A stretch of DNA of 64,000 nucleotides from Rhodoferax sp. BLA1 (GTDB taxonomy: Bacteria; Pseudomonadota; Gammaproteobacteria; Burkholderiales; Burkholderiaceae_C): contig NZ_SZVI01000013.1 of the NCBI RefSeq assembly GCF_013416775.1, forward strand, positions 434,001-498,000, read 5' to 3'. The notes below the pieces were generated by a model. That model was not told the DNA's origin, made no database searches, and was given only the letters and a program-made list of their open reading frames with translations. The translations under genes and the position numbers were made by a program. Every line of letters starts with the position of its first letter. The stretch's first letter is position 1. Shown here one piece after another: positions 45,605-54,860 of the stretch.

Positions 45605-46243
45605 ATGTCTGAACTGCTCGACAAGCTCGAATGGCGCTACGCCGCCAAAAAAATGAACCCGGCCAAGGCCGTGCCCCAGGACAAGGTTGACCGCATTGTG
45701 GAAGCCGCCCGCTTGGCCCCCACCTCTAGCGGTTTGCAGCCGTTTGAACTGATTGTGGTCGCCAACAAAGCGGTGCGCGAACAGATCAAACCCATCGCCT
45801 GGAACCAGGGCCAGATCACCGACGGCTCCCACCTGCTGGTGTTTGCCGCCTGGGACAACTACACGCCCGAGCGCATCAACGCCATGTTTGACATGACCAA
45901 TGCCCAGCGTGGTGGCACCAACGAGGGCTGGGAAGCCTACCGCCAGAAGCTGCTGGCCGCTTACCCGCCGCGTGACGCGCAGGTCAACTTTGAACACGCC
46001 GCGCGCCAGGCCTACATTGCGCTGGGTGCAGCGCTGATTGCTGCCGCCTTTGAAGAGGTGGACGCCACCCCGATGGAAGGCTTCGACCCGGACGCGCTGG
46101 ACAAGATCCTGGATTTGAGGGCCCGTGGCCTGCGCAGTGTCGCCATCGTGCCGCTGGGTTACCGCCAGGCCGACCAGGACTGGCTGGTGAACCTGAAAAA
46201 GGTGCGCCGCCCGCTTGAGCAGTTTGTCAGCACGGTTCAATAA
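45605..46243 (+). CDS. Nitroreductase family protein (NfsB-like)
   Basis: 212 aa FMN-dependent nitroreductase: LEWRYAAKKMNPAKAV, AARLAPTSSGLQPFELIVV, ARQAYIALGAALIAAA and AIVPLGYRQADQDWL are typical. It would reduce nitro or quinone compounds with NAD(P)H. Confidence 0.92.
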   Translation: MSELLDKLEWRYAAKKMNPAKAVPQDKVDRIVEAARLAPTSSGLQPFELIVVANKAVREQIKPIAWNQGQITDGSHLLVFAAWDNYTPERINAMFDMTNAQRGGTNEGWEAYRQKLLAAYPPRDAQVNFEHAARQAYIALGAALIAAAFEEVDATPMEGFDPDALDKILDLRARGLRSVAIVPLGYRQADQDWLVNLKKVRRPLEQFVSTVQ

Positions 46244-46320
46244 GCCAGTTTCATGTGCCGCCGGGGTCCAAGCCGCCCCGGCGGTGACTACACTGATGCC
46301 CATGTACTTGGGTTGTTGTG

Positions 46321-47586
46321 ATGGCTAGCCAGCACTGGTTTGTGCTGATCGGGGCCTTGCTCCTGGTACGGGGTCTCACCGCCACGCTGCTGCAGCGCTC
46401 GCCGGTGACCTCGTCCATTCTGTATCTGGTCTTTGGTTTGCTGGTGGGGCCGAGTGCGCTCCACCTGTTCCACTTCAATCCCCTCCAAGAATCAGCCTTG
46501 CTGGAGACCTTGACCGAGGTCGCGGTGCTGATTTCGCTGTTCTCTGCCGGTGTCAAGATGCCGGTGCCCTTTAACCTGCCACGCTGGCGCACGCCGATCC
46601 TGCTGGCCACCGCCTCCATGGGCATCAGCGTGGGGCTGGTGGCGGCCTTTTGTTATTACCTGCTGGATTTACCACTGGGCGCCGGTGTGTTGCTGGGCGC
46701 CATCCTGGCGCCGACCGACCCGGTGCTGGCCACCGATGTGCAGGTGCGCCACCCAGGTGACCGCGACCTGCTGCGTTTCACCCTGACCAGCGAGGCCGGC
46801 ATGAACGACGGCAGCGCCTTCCCGTTTGTGATGCTGGGCCTGGGCCTGCTCGGCTTACACGACCTGGGCGGCGACTATGGCACGCGATGGTGGCTGGTGG
46901 AGGTGCTCTGGGCCACGTTGAGCGCGGTGGCCATTGGTGTGGCCGCCGGTGTGGCACTGGCCCGCCTGGGCTGGAAATTACGCCGTGCACCCCACCAGCA
47001 CCAACTGATGGACGATTTTCTGGGTCTGGGGCTGATTGCTGTGGTCTACGGCCTGTGTGTGATGGTCGATGCCTGGGGTTTTCTGGCGGTGTTTTTTGCC
47101 GCAGTGGCACTGCGCCAGACCGAGCAGAAGCTGGCCAACACCACACCCGCCGCCCACAACGCCGAGCCACTGCCCACCGTGAGTGAAGGCTCACTGGTGT
47201 TCAAGGAACATCTGGAGCGCCTGTCAGAGATGCTGCTGGTGATCCTGGTCGGTGGCACGCTGTACCTCAACTCCTGGACCTGGGCGGCGGTGGGCCTCTC
47301 GCTGTTCCTGTTTCTGGTGGCGCGCCCGCTCAGTGTCTTTGTTGGCCTGGCGGGCAGTGGCACACCGTGGCGCATTCAGGGTCTGGCAGCCTGGTTTGGG
47401 GTGCGTGGGGTCGGCTCTTTGTATTACCTGATGTACGCCATACAGCACGGCCTGCCGCAAGACCTGGCCCTGCAACTGATCCAGTTCACCCTGATTGTGG
47501 TGACGATGTCGATCCTGGTGCACGGCATCAGTGTCAAACCGCTGCTGGGCCTGTTCTGGCGCCGTGGCAAACCCAAAAACCAGTGA
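46321..47586 (+). CDS. CPA1-type cation/proton antiporter
   Basis: 421 aa, about 12 membrane segments. GAILAPTDPVLATDVQ is the ion-binding TDP motif of CPA1 exchangers, and LTSEAGMNDGSAFPFVMLGL the paired conserved motif. It exchanges Na+ or K+ for H+ at the inner membrane. Its stop codon lies at the start of an interspersed repeat. Confidence 0.93.
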   Translation: MASQHWFVLIGALLLVRGLTATLLQRSPVTSSILYLVFGLLVGPSALHLFHFNPLQESALLETLTEVAVLISLFSAGVKMPVPFNLPRWRTPILLATASMGISVGLVAAFCYYLLDLPLGAGVLLGAILAPTDPVLATDVQVRHPGDRDLLRFTLTSEAGMNDGSAFPFVMLGLGLLGLHDLGGDYGTRWWLVEVLWATLSAVAIGVAAGVALARLGWKLRRAPHQHQLMDDFLGLGLIAVVYGLCVMVDAWGFLAVFFAAVALRQTEQKLANTTPAAHNAEPLPTVSEGSLVFKEHLERLSEMLLVILVGGTLYLNSWTWAAVGLSLFLFLVARPLSVFVGLAGSGTPWRIQGLAAWFGVRGVGSLYYLMYAIQHGLPQDLALQLIQFTLIVVTMSILVHGISVKPLLGLFWRRGKPKNQ

Positions 47587-47634
47587 TTTTGATAGCACCT
47601 GGCCCTTTTATCAAAAGGGCTAGAGGTCAATTAT
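47583..47634 (+). repeat. Interspersed 54-bp repeat, copy 12
   Basis: TGATTTTGATAGCACCTGGC, CCCTTTTATCAAAAGGG, CTAGAGGTCAATTA. It fills the entire gap between convergent genes and overlaps the stop codons of both the antiporter and the TgpA-like gene. Confidence 0.93.
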
Positions 47635-48992
47635 CTGGCCAACTCGGGCGCTGCACCGGTGAGGATGTCACACACCCCCTGCACGGTTTCGCGCAAGGTC
47701 AGTGCCCGTTGTGGGGTGGCAGGCAGCCCGCCAAAACGCACTTCGCCGTAGTTGTCGGCGGCAGCCCCCAGCCAGCGCCGTGCCAGTGGCGCCAAACCGG
47801 GCGTGGCCAGCCAATGCTCACGCACTGACTGGCCCGGCTGCCTGGGGTGACCATGGGCCTGCAAACACCAGCGCAAGGCCCGCGCCGACAGCCACATCGA
47901 CGCCAACGGGTACAGATGCGCCAGCAACCAGGCACAGCCCAGTATTAGCACCAAACCAACACGCCAGCGCCATCGCCACAGCAGCCAGCTGATCAACAAG
48001 GCGGCCAGCAGCCAAGCCAGCATCTGCCAAAGGTTGATGCTGAACAAAGGCACCCACTCAAGCTGCATCGTGGACGACCCGCTCAGCCCCTCACGCAGGG
48101 ACTGCGCCGCATCCAGCAGCTTCTGCATCAGGCTGCGCTGCCAGTCCGGGATAAAACCGTCCGACAAGGCGCGGCGCATGTCCTGCAATAGGGCATCCCA
48201 GGGACTACCCGTCTCGCCCAAAGCCCCGCCTGAAACACCGCCCTGCCCTGGCCCCTGGCCACCGCTGCCACCCTGGCCCAAGTTGGAAAAGCCATCCCCG
48301 GGACCCGCCGGTTGCGTGAACCGGCCCGGGGTGTCGGTGCCAGGTGGCAAAAACCCAAAACCCAGCACCGTCGGGCGGGGTGCAAAGAAAAACAAGCCCA
48401 CCGCCAGCATCAGCGCCACCGCCATAAAAACCAGCGTCATCCCCCCCTTGACCCAGCGCGACAACTTGACACCCGCCGCGTGCTCCCAAGCCAGCGCCAG
48501 GCCACCCAACACCCAGGCCGGCCCCAGGTAAAACCACAGCGTCCAGTCAGCGTTGCCATGGGTGCCAACCAGGAAACTGACCACAAAAATGACCATCAGC
48601 GTCAGGTAAAAATCACGCCGGGTGCGCAGCAACACCGCCCGCGCCCCCATGACGATCATCAGTGTCAGACCGGTCCAGCGCAGCAGGTTGAACATCAGAA
48701 AACCCGGAAACAGCGCCAGCACACCACCCACCCCGCCCATCAGCAGCCACAAGCCGCGCCCGGCCGCTGGCGGGCGTAAAGCGTTGAGGGTGCCCGCCCC
48801 AAAACCCAGCAGCGCCCAGACCAGCCACAACGTGCCTTCGAGCGCAAAGTAGCCATAACGCCGGTCCAGGTACGAAAAACCCAGCCCCACAAACAGGTAA
48901 CTCAAGCCCGTCAGCGCCACCACCGTGCGGCTGTTGAGCCGGGGCTCGGCCTCGGGCAAGACCACACGGCCTCGGGCGGGGGTGCGGCTCAT
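47631..48992 (-). CDS. TgpA/DUF3488-like membrane protein
   Basis: 453 aa. Several N-terminal membrane segments, a Gly-rich linker (GQGGSGGQGPGQGG), then further hydrophobic segments. It resembles the TgpA_N region without the transglutaminase active site. The ATG at 48992 overlaps the stop of the DUF58 gene (ATGA), which fixes the start. Third gene of the MoxR-DUF58 operon. Confidence 0.78.
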   Translation of the reverse strand: MSRTPARGRVVLPEAEPRLNSRTVVALTGLSYLFVGLGFSYLDRRYGYFALEGTLWLVWALLGFGAGTLNALRPPAAGRGLWLLMGGVGGVLALFPGFLMFNLLRWTGLTLMIVMGARAVLLRTRRDFYLTLMVIFVVSFLVGTHGNADWTLWFYLGPAWVLGGLALAWEHAAGVKLSRWVKGGMTLVFMAVALMLAVGLFFFAPRPTVLGFGFLPPGTDTPGRFTQPAGPGDGFSNLGQGGSGGQGPGQGGVSGGALGETGSPWDALLQDMRRALSDGFIPDWQRSLMQKLLDAAQSLREGLSGSSTMQLEWVPLFSINLWQMLAWLLAALLISWLLWRWRWRVGLVLILGCAWLLAHLYPLASMWLSARALRWCLQAHGHPRQPGQSVREHWLATPGLAPLARRWLGAAADNYGEVRFGGLPATPQRALTLRETVQGVCDILTGAAPELAR

Positions 48993-50155
48993 GGCAACTC
49001 CAGCAGCGTGGCAAAACCGGCTTGGGTCAGCGTGTGGGCCAGCTGGCGGGCCTGCTGCAGCTCCTGCGCTGGCGCCCGGCGCCCGACCGCGATACAGGCC
49101 AGCACCCGGCAAGCTTGGTTGGCCAACATGGTCAAGGCGGCCAGCAGTTCAGGTGCGGCCTGGCTGCCACTCACCACCACGGCCACCTGTTCCCCGGGTG
49201 CAGTGTCCTGCGCCAGCCGCGCCACGGCCTGGCTCAGGCTGGTGTCTGTGGGCAAGGCCTCGGCCAAGGCCCGACGCAAGCGCAGTCCGTCACGCAGCGG
49301 TGTTGGCTGGGTGTCGAGGTACAAGAACAGCTGTGCACCGTTGTTCAAGGCGGCCTCACCCACCCCGGCCGCCAGGCGAATGCTTTGTTCACCGGCGCTG
49401 TCGGGCTCCCCCAGCGCCGGGGCGCGCGGCGCCTGGACCAGCAGCCGCAGGCGGACCGAGCCACTTTGCTGAAAGTGCTGGATCACCAGCTCACCCACCC
49501 GGGCCGAGGCGCGCCAACTGACCCGACCCACCGGTTCACCCTGCTGGTAGGGGCGCAGCAAACCCAGCTCAAACGACTGGCCCATACGCCGGGTGCTCAA
49601 CTCACCCTGCGGGTCGTCGGTGACGTCCCAGGGCAACGGCCAGTGCACCGGCTGCGGCTGGGGCAACACATATTGGGTGATCTCGGGCCGCTGCAAGCCG
49701 TGCCGGGCAGACACCAGCCCCAGCGGGAACCCGCTGGACAGCCGCACGGCGTTCAATTGGTACAAACCACGGCAGGGAAAGCGCAACAGACCACCCAGGT
49801 CCGGCAGATGCCCGGCGCGTAACACCGGCACCGTCTGGCTCAGCACCAGACGTTGTGAGGCCCAGATCCACTCGGTCTCTACCATCACCATGAACGCCGG
49901 CCAGGGTGTGCTGCGCTCCAAGACCAGGTCCAGTGGACAAACCTCGCCCTCGGTGACCTCGGTGTTGGCCTTGGCGGACAGGTGCACCGTGGTGCCACGC
50001 AGCGACAACCAGGGCAAGCCAAACCCCAGCACCGTCACCACCACCAGAAACAGGAACATGGCGTAGACCATCGGGTCGTGGCGATTGATGGCGGCCATCA
50101 GCAGCACCGCACACAGCGCCAGCAACACGCGCGACTTGCTCAGCCAGCTTTCCAT
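48989..50155 (-). CDS. DUF58 protein (MoxR-associated, vWA-like)
   Basis: 388 aa. Two N-terminal membrane segments (about 9-24 and 29-52), a beta-rich extracytoplasmic-type region, and the DUF58 core GQSFELGLLRPYQQGEPVGRVSWRASAR. It follows MoxR by nine bases. DUF58 proteins are the usual substrate or adaptor partners of MoxR ATPases. Confidence 0.92.
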   Translation of the reverse strand: MESWLSKSRVLLALCAVLLMAAINRHDPMVYAMFLFLVVVTVLGFGLPWLSLRGTTVHLSAKANTEVTEGEVCPLDLVLERSTPWPAFMVMVETEWIWASQRLVLSQTVPVLRAGHLPDLGGLLRFPCRGLYQLNAVRLSSGFPLGLVSARHGLQRPEITQYVLPQPQPVHWPLPWDVTDDPQGELSTRRMGQSFELGLLRPYQQGEPVGRVSWRASARVGELVIQHFQQSGSVRLRLLVQAPRAPALGEPDSAGEQSIRLAAGVGEAALNNGAQLFLYLDTQPTPLRDGLRLRRALAEALPTDTSLSQAVARLAQDTAPGEQVAVVVSGSQAAPELLAALTMLANQACRVLACIAVGRRAPAQELQQARQLAHTLTQAGFATLLELP

Positions 50156-50164
50156 GGCGCAGGC

Positions 50165-51127
50165 CTACTGTGGGGTGCGTTGGGACAACAAGATATCCTG
50201 GATCACAGCCTCTGCCGACTTCGGGGTGCTGCCCTGGTTCTGCAGAATGATGCGGTGCGCCAGCACCGGCACCGCCACCTCACGCACCACCGCCGGGTCA
50301 ACATAGGAGCGCCCCCGCAGACAGCTCAGCGCGCGCGCCATCCGTGCCAGCCCCAGCGTGCCACGCGGGCTGGCGCCAAAACGGATGGCCGGGTGGCTGC
50401 GGGTGGCGGCCACAATGGCCGTCATAAAACGGGCAATTTCGGGGGTGACGGTGACATCGTGTGCACAAGCCACCAGCCGGGCAAAGTCCCCCACAGCACA
50501 CACCGGCTGCAAACGGGTGATCGGGTGCGAAAACTGCTGGCTGGTGATCAGCCCGGCCTCGGTCTCGGCATCGGGGTAACCGAGCGACAGGCGAATCAAA
50601 AAACGGTCCAGCTGCGCCTCGGGCAGCGGGTAGGTGCCGGCCATGTCGATCGGGTTCTGGGTGGCCAACACGGTGAACGGCGCCGGCAGCGCCACCGTCT
50701 GGCCGTCCAGCGTGATCTGGCCCTCCTCCATACATTCCAGCAGCGCCGACTGGGCGCGCGGGTTGGCGCGATTGATTTCATCAGCAAGCACGATGTTGGC
50801 AAACACCGGCCCCGGGCGCAGCACAAAACTGCCGTCTTTAGGGTTGTAGACCGGGCCGCCCACAATGTCCGAGGGCATCAGGTCGGCGGTGAACTGGATG
50901 CGTTTGAACGACAGCCCGACCGACACCGCCAGCGCCCGCGCCAGCATGGTTTTGCCCAGGCCGGGGACGTCTTCAATCAACACATGACCACCGGCCATGA
51001 CCGCAGCCAGGGCCTGCTCCACCTGCAGGTGTTTGCCTTGCAGGACCTGCTCGACGTTGTGGACGATGGTGTGTGACAGGTTCGCTGCGTCTTTGGCCGA
51101 CCAGACCGGCGCTTGTGATGTGCTCAA
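50165..51127 (-). CDS. MoxR-family AAA+ ATPase
   Basis: 320 aa. Walker A DVPGLGKTM, Walker B VLADEINRA and the sensor-1 ATQNPIDMAGTYPLPEAQLDRF region are intact. MoxR ATPases act as chaperones for assembly or stress functions. It is the first gene of a three-gene minus-strand operon. Confidence 0.95.
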   Translation of the reverse strand: MSTSQAPVWSAKDAANLSHTIVHNVEQVLQGKHLQVEQALAAVMAGGHVLIEDVPGLGKTMLARALAVSVGLSFKRIQFTADLMPSDIVGGPVYNPKDGSFVLRPGPVFANIVLADEINRANPRAQSALLECMEEGQITLDGQTVALPAPFTVLATQNPIDMAGTYPLPEAQLDRFLIRLSLGYPDAETEAGLITSQQFSHPITRLQPVCAVGDFARLVACAHDVTVTPEIARFMTAIVAATRSHPAIRFGASPRGTLGLARMARALSCLRGRSYVDPAVVREVAVPVLAHRIILQNQGSTPKSAEAVIQDILLSQRTPQ

Positions 51128-51249
51128 TTGGCGTCCTCCCTTTTGGGAGAAATTCTAAGGGCAGCCCCAGAGCAGTCGGGTCGTGGCAAAGCCGAGCGCG
51201 CAACCCGGTCCTGATGCGCCAGGCGCAGGCCGATGAACAACTGCTGCGC

Positions 51250-51717
51250 TTAAATCAGCGGTCGCAGCGGCTGGTCTTCAAACTCGGTGTTCAGCACCAC
51301 GGTGCTGGTGGTGCGGGCGACCCCGGGGATGGCCTTGATCTGGTAGAGCACGGCTTCGAGCTCGCGGGCCTGACTGGTGCGGATTTTGGCCAAAAAGTCA
51401 TACTCACCGGCCACGCTGTGTAACTCTTGCACCGCCGCTATCTCGCGTAAACGCGGGGCCACTTCGCGGCAGTGGACACCCCCGTCGTTGCGAATGGCCA
51501 CAAAGGCGGTAAAACTCAAACCCACACTCTCGGGGTCCACACTGATGGAGAAGCGACGGATCACACCTCGCTCGAGCATCTTCTTCACCCGCTCATGCAC
51601 CGCTGCGGTGGACAAACCCACATCGGCCCCCACATCAGCGTAAGAACGTCGGCCGTCCTCCCCAAGGGCCGTAATAATTCCTGCATCAATCGCGTCAATC
51701 TGAACATTTGTTTGCAT
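51250..51717 (-). CDS. Lrp/AsnC family transcriptional regulator
   Basis: 155 aa. The HTH is QIDAIDAGIITALGEDGRRSYADVGADVGLSTAAVHERVKKM region; the RAM ligand domain follows (LHSVAGEYDFLAKIRT). The ATG at 51717 fits the family N-terminus better than 51756. Divergent from a DMT transporter, a usual arrangement for amino-acid export control. Confidence 0.92.
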   Translation of the reverse strand: MQTNVQIDAIDAGIITALGEDGRRSYADVGADVGLSTAAVHERVKKMLERGVIRRFSISVDPESVGLSFTAFVAIRNDGGVHCREVAPRLREIAAVQELHSVAGEYDFLAKIRTSQARELEAVLYQIKAIPGVARTTSTVVLNTEFEDQPLRPLI

Positions 51718-51787
51718 GATGGTTATTTTTGTGTAATATCTACAAAATTGTTTCAATTGCCGAAAATTTTACGGCCCTCTCGACGAT

Positions 51788-52765
51788 ATGCCTACCAACT
51801 TACACACATCCTTGCGCCAACCGCCTTTTTGGGCGCTGCTGACGGCTTTGTTGCTGGTTTACATCGTTTGGGGCACCACCTACTTTGCCACGGCCATCGC
51901 TCTGAAAAGCATGCCCGCCATCTGGATGAATGGGGCCCGTTTTGTGTTGGCTGGGGTGGTGATGCTGGCCTGGGGGCTGTGGCACGGTGAAAAGCTGCCG
52001 ACCGCACGGCAGTGGCGCAATGCGGCGCTGGTCGGTGGGCTGATGGTGTTTGGTGCGATGAACCTGGTGGTGTTTGCCCAAAAACACGGCATCGGCTCCG
52101 GGCTGATGGCCACCGTGATCACCACCATGCCCATGTGGCTGGCCTTGTGGACCCGTTGGGGTGGCGAAAAAGTCCCCTACACCAGCTGGATCGGGCTGGC
52201 ACTGGGTGTGGCAGGCGCAGCCCTGTTGTCACTCGAAGGCGATTTTTCTGCCAACTGGCTGGGGGCGCTGGCCGCTTTTGCGGCCCCCCTGTGCTGGAGC
52301 ATGGGCTCCTACGCGTCGCGTCGGCTGGATTTGCCCAGCCCCGCCATGGCCGCTTCGTCGGAATGGCTGGTGGGTGGGGCCATGGGTTTGTTGTTGTCCA
52401 GCTGGCTGGAGCCACACGACAGCTTGGCCAACGTCACCAGCACCGGCTGGTTGGCCTGGGCCTATTTGCTGGTGTTTGGCACACTGATTGCGCTCAACGC
52501 TTATTTATGGTTGTTGAAAAACACCAGCGCCGCAGTGGCTGGCAGTTATTCATTTGTGAACCCGGCGGTGGCACTGCTGGTGGGTGCGGGTTTTGGGCAT
52601 GAGGTATTGACCGGCTGGGTGTTTGCCGCCCTGCCCTTGATTGCCGCTGCGCTGGCCATGATTCTGTATGGCCCCACGCTGGTGGCCGCATTGACAGAGA
52701 AGAAGCTGGGGCGATGGTCTGCCAACACCCCAACAGCCAAAAAATGCTACCAACAAAATAGCTGA
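51788..52765 (+). CDS. DMT-superfamily (EamA, YedA-like) transporter
   Basis: 325 aa with about ten membrane segments in two EamA repeats (LLLVYIVWGTTYFATAIALK; SYSFVNPAVALLVGAGFGHEVLT). The last residues and stop codon come from an interspersed repeat, so the native C-terminus may have been altered. Probably regulated by the divergent Lrp protein. Confidence 0.92.
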   Translation: MPTNLHTSLRQPPFWALLTALLLVYIVWGTTYFATAIALKSMPAIWMNGARFVLAGVVMLAWGLWHGEKLPTARQWRNAALVGGLMVFGAMNLVVFAQKHGIGSGLMATVITTMPMWLALWTRWGGEKVPYTSWIGLALGVAGAALLSLEGDFSANWLGALAAFAAPLCWSMGSYASRRLDLPSPAMAASSEWLVGGAMGLLLSSWLEPHDSLANVTSTGWLAWAYLLVFGTLIALNAYLWLLKNTSAAVAGSYSFVNPAVALLVGAGFGHEVLTGWVFAALPLIAAALAMILYGPTLVAALTEKKLGRWSANTPTAKKCYQQNS

Positions 52766-52799
52766 CAGCCCTTTTACTCAAAGGGCCACAGGCCAAAAA
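52746..52799 (+). repeat. Interspersed 54-bp repeat, copy 13
   Basis: GCTACCAACAAAATAGCTGA, CAGCCCTTTTACTCAAAGGG, CCACAGGCCAAAAA. It supplies the stop of the DMT transporter gene. Confidence 0.88.
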
Positions 52800-52853
52800 C
52801 ACGATCAATCGAGAGTGCCAGAGCAGAGACGTCTGGCTTGCGTGCTCAGCCGG

Positions 52854-53507
52854 TCACGCCAAAGCCAGCGCCTCGTACACCCGGATCGCCGCATACGCGT
52901 CGTTGGCGGCATAAACCAGCTGTGCTTCGCTCAGGCGCGGATTGGCCCAGTTGCTGGTGGCGGCTTTTTTGGACTTGATGAAGCGCTGGTTAAACAGCAC
53001 CGCCACCGCGCCTTTGACACCCATGTCCTTGCGGTAACCGCGCTCCAGGAACACGCTGTTGAGCTCCAGCACACCCATGGGTTGCACACCAAGCTTGGCG
53101 ATGATGCGTTTACGGTCATCCCCCAGGCCAAAACCGGCCTTGACGAAGCCAGGCAGCGCCATCAGCTCAGCCGCCACGGCGCGGCAGGCCGGGTCATGTA
53201 ACTGGAACACCCAGGCGCGCTCGCGGGTTGAGAGCTGCAGGATGTGGGGACCGTCTGACATTTCACCCACGCGAAAAGTCGGCTTGGACTCGGTATCAAA
53301 CCCCCAGGCCGGGGCCTTGGCCAGTGCGGCAGCGGCGGCACGCGCTTGCTCACCGGTGGTCACCAGCGTGATCCGGTCCAGACCCAGCCGCTCAAACTCG
53401 GGCAGCAGCGCAATGGCCTCTTTGTCCGGTGTGGCCAGGCGGGTGCGCGGTTTGGGCATCAACTGCTGGGGGCCGCGTGGGCCAGTGTTGTCGGGGCTTG
53501 AACTCAT
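52854..53507 (-). CDS. 3'-5' exonuclease (DnaQ-like, Pol A-type)
   Basis: 217 aa with the three exonuclease motifs: Asp-x-Glu in FDTESKP, Asp in GFGLGDDRKRI and Tyr-x3-Asp in YAANDAYAAI. No HRDC domain. Its start overlaps the stop of the upstream CoA-binding gene (ATGA). First downstream gene of a translationally coupled pair. Confidence 0.9.
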   Translation of the reverse strand: MSSSPDNTGPRGPQQLMPKPRTRLATPDKEAIALLPEFERLGLDRITLVTTGEQARAAAAALAKAPAWGFDTESKPTFRVGEMSDGPHILQLSTRERAWVFQLHDPACRAVAAELMALPGFVKAGFGLGDDRKRIIAKLGVQPMGVLELNSVFLERGYRKDMGVKGAVAVLFNQRFIKSKKAATSNWANPRLSEAQLVYAANDAYAAIRVYEALALA

Positions 53508-53950
53508 CGGGACAGCGATCGCGCGTGATCCACCTTGAGACAGCGGTTTTGCACCGCCAACAAACCGGCAGCACGCGCGCGGGCCAAAGCCTCGTTGTGG
53601 CTTATGCCCAGTTGCAGCCAGATGGCACCCAGGCCCAGCGTGATGGCTTCGTCCACCACCGGCGGCACGTCCTCGCTATTGCGAAACACGTTGACCAGGT
53701 CCAGCGCTTCATGCGCCGCAGCGTCGGTCAAGGTGGCGTAGACCTTTTCACCGAGGATCGTCTGCCCGCTGGCAGCGGCCACCGGGTTGACCGGCACGAT
53801 ACGCCAGCCGCACGCCTGCATGTACTGCGCCACGCCGTAACTCTCACGGTGCATTTTGGGCGACAGGCCCACCACGGCCACGGTTCGGCAATGCGTCAGG
53901 ATGTGGTCAACAGCCTGCTGCTCGTTCAGTTCAGACGGGGGGGTACTCAT
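53504..53950 (-). CDS. CoA-binding domain protein
   Basis: 148 aa Rossmann-type CoA-binding fold: TVAVVGLSPKMHRESYGVAQYMQACGWRIVPVNP and GAIWLQLGISHNEALARARAAGL match the family. Its start overlaps the TatD stop by four bases; it is probably co-transcribed with tatD and the exonuclease. Confidence 0.92.
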   Translation of the reverse strand: MSTPPSELNEQQAVDHILTHCRTVAVVGLSPKMHRESYGVAQYMQACGWRIVPVNPVAAASGQTILGEKVYATLTDAAAHEALDLVNVFRNSEDVPPVVDEAITLGLGAIWLQLGISHNEALARARAAGLLAVQNRCLKVDHARSLSR

Positions 53951-54843
53951 GATGATGTGGTCTCGGTCGGGTGCCGGGCCGCGTCCAGCGCACGGTCTGC
54001 CGACAGCAGCGCGGCCAGGCGCGGAAAAGCCTCCATTGCATTGTGGGTGGTGGCTGCTGCCAGGGCCTCCACGCTGATGCCACGCAAGGCGGCCAGTTCA
54101 GCGCCGATGCGCGGCAACTCGGCCGGGGAGTTGATGCCCTGGGGTTCACCTGCCGCACGCTGCTCGGCGGATTTGTAGAGCCAGCGCGGTGGCATGTCGG
54201 GGGCGTCAGTCTCCAGCACGATGGCCGTCAGCGGCAAATCGACGGCGAGGCTGCGCAGCTGTTTGGCCCGTTCATACGTCACCGCGCCACCAAACCCCAA
54301 ACGCATACCAAGCTGGATAAAGGCCTGGGCCTGCTGCAGGCTGCCGTTAAAAGCATGCACCACACCGCGCCAGCGGCCACCCGGGCCGGCCACCTCACGC
54401 ATCATTTTCAGAATCGGGTCCACCGCGCGGCGCGAATGCACCACCACCGGCAAATCGTACTTGCGCGCCAGCTTGAGCTGGGCCCGAAAGAAGTCCTGCT
54501 GGCGCTCGCGCATCGGGCTTTTGCACAACTCAGGCACAAAGAAGTCCAGCCCGATCTCGCCAATGGCCATCAGGCGCGGGTCCTCATGTTGCTGATGCAA
54601 GGTGCTGGTCAAGCGCTCCAGCGCGTCCTCTGCGGCATAAGGCACGTTCATCGGCGTGATGCCCAGGCAGTAGCTGTCCAGATGGCGGTAGGCCAGCGTG
54701 CGCACCGCCTCGAAGTTGTTGACGCAGATCGAGGGCAGCACACAGTGCGCTACACCATGTGTAGCAGCAAGCTCCCGTTGTTGCTGGGCTCCGGCCCCAA
54801 ACTCACGTGCATCCAGGTGGCAATGGGTGTCGATCCAACGCAT
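53947..54843 (-). CDS. TatD family metal-dependent hydrolase
   Basis: 298 aa. DTHCHLD at the N-terminus, GEIGLDFF, VHSRRAVDPI, HAFNGSLQQA and LETDAPDMPP are the metal-binding TIM-barrel motifs. Members are 3'-5' DNases or related hydrolases. The ATG at 54843 gives the standard start (MRWIDTHCH). Confidence 0.92.
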   Translation of the reverse strand: MRWIDTHCHLDAREFGAGAQQQRELAATHGVAHCVLPSICVNNFEAVRTLAYRHLDSYCLGITPMNVPYAAEDALERLTSTLHQQHEDPRLMAIGEIGLDFFVPELCKSPMRERQQDFFRAQLKLARKYDLPVVVHSRRAVDPILKMMREVAGPGGRWRGVVHAFNGSLQQAQAFIQLGMRLGFGGAVTYERAKQLRSLAVDLPLTAIVLETDAPDMPPRWLYKSAEQRAAGEPQGINSPAELPRIGAELAALRGISVEALAAATTHNAMEAFPRLAALLSADRALDAARHPTETTSS

Positions 54844-54860
54844 GGTGTTGCGGGCTGGCA

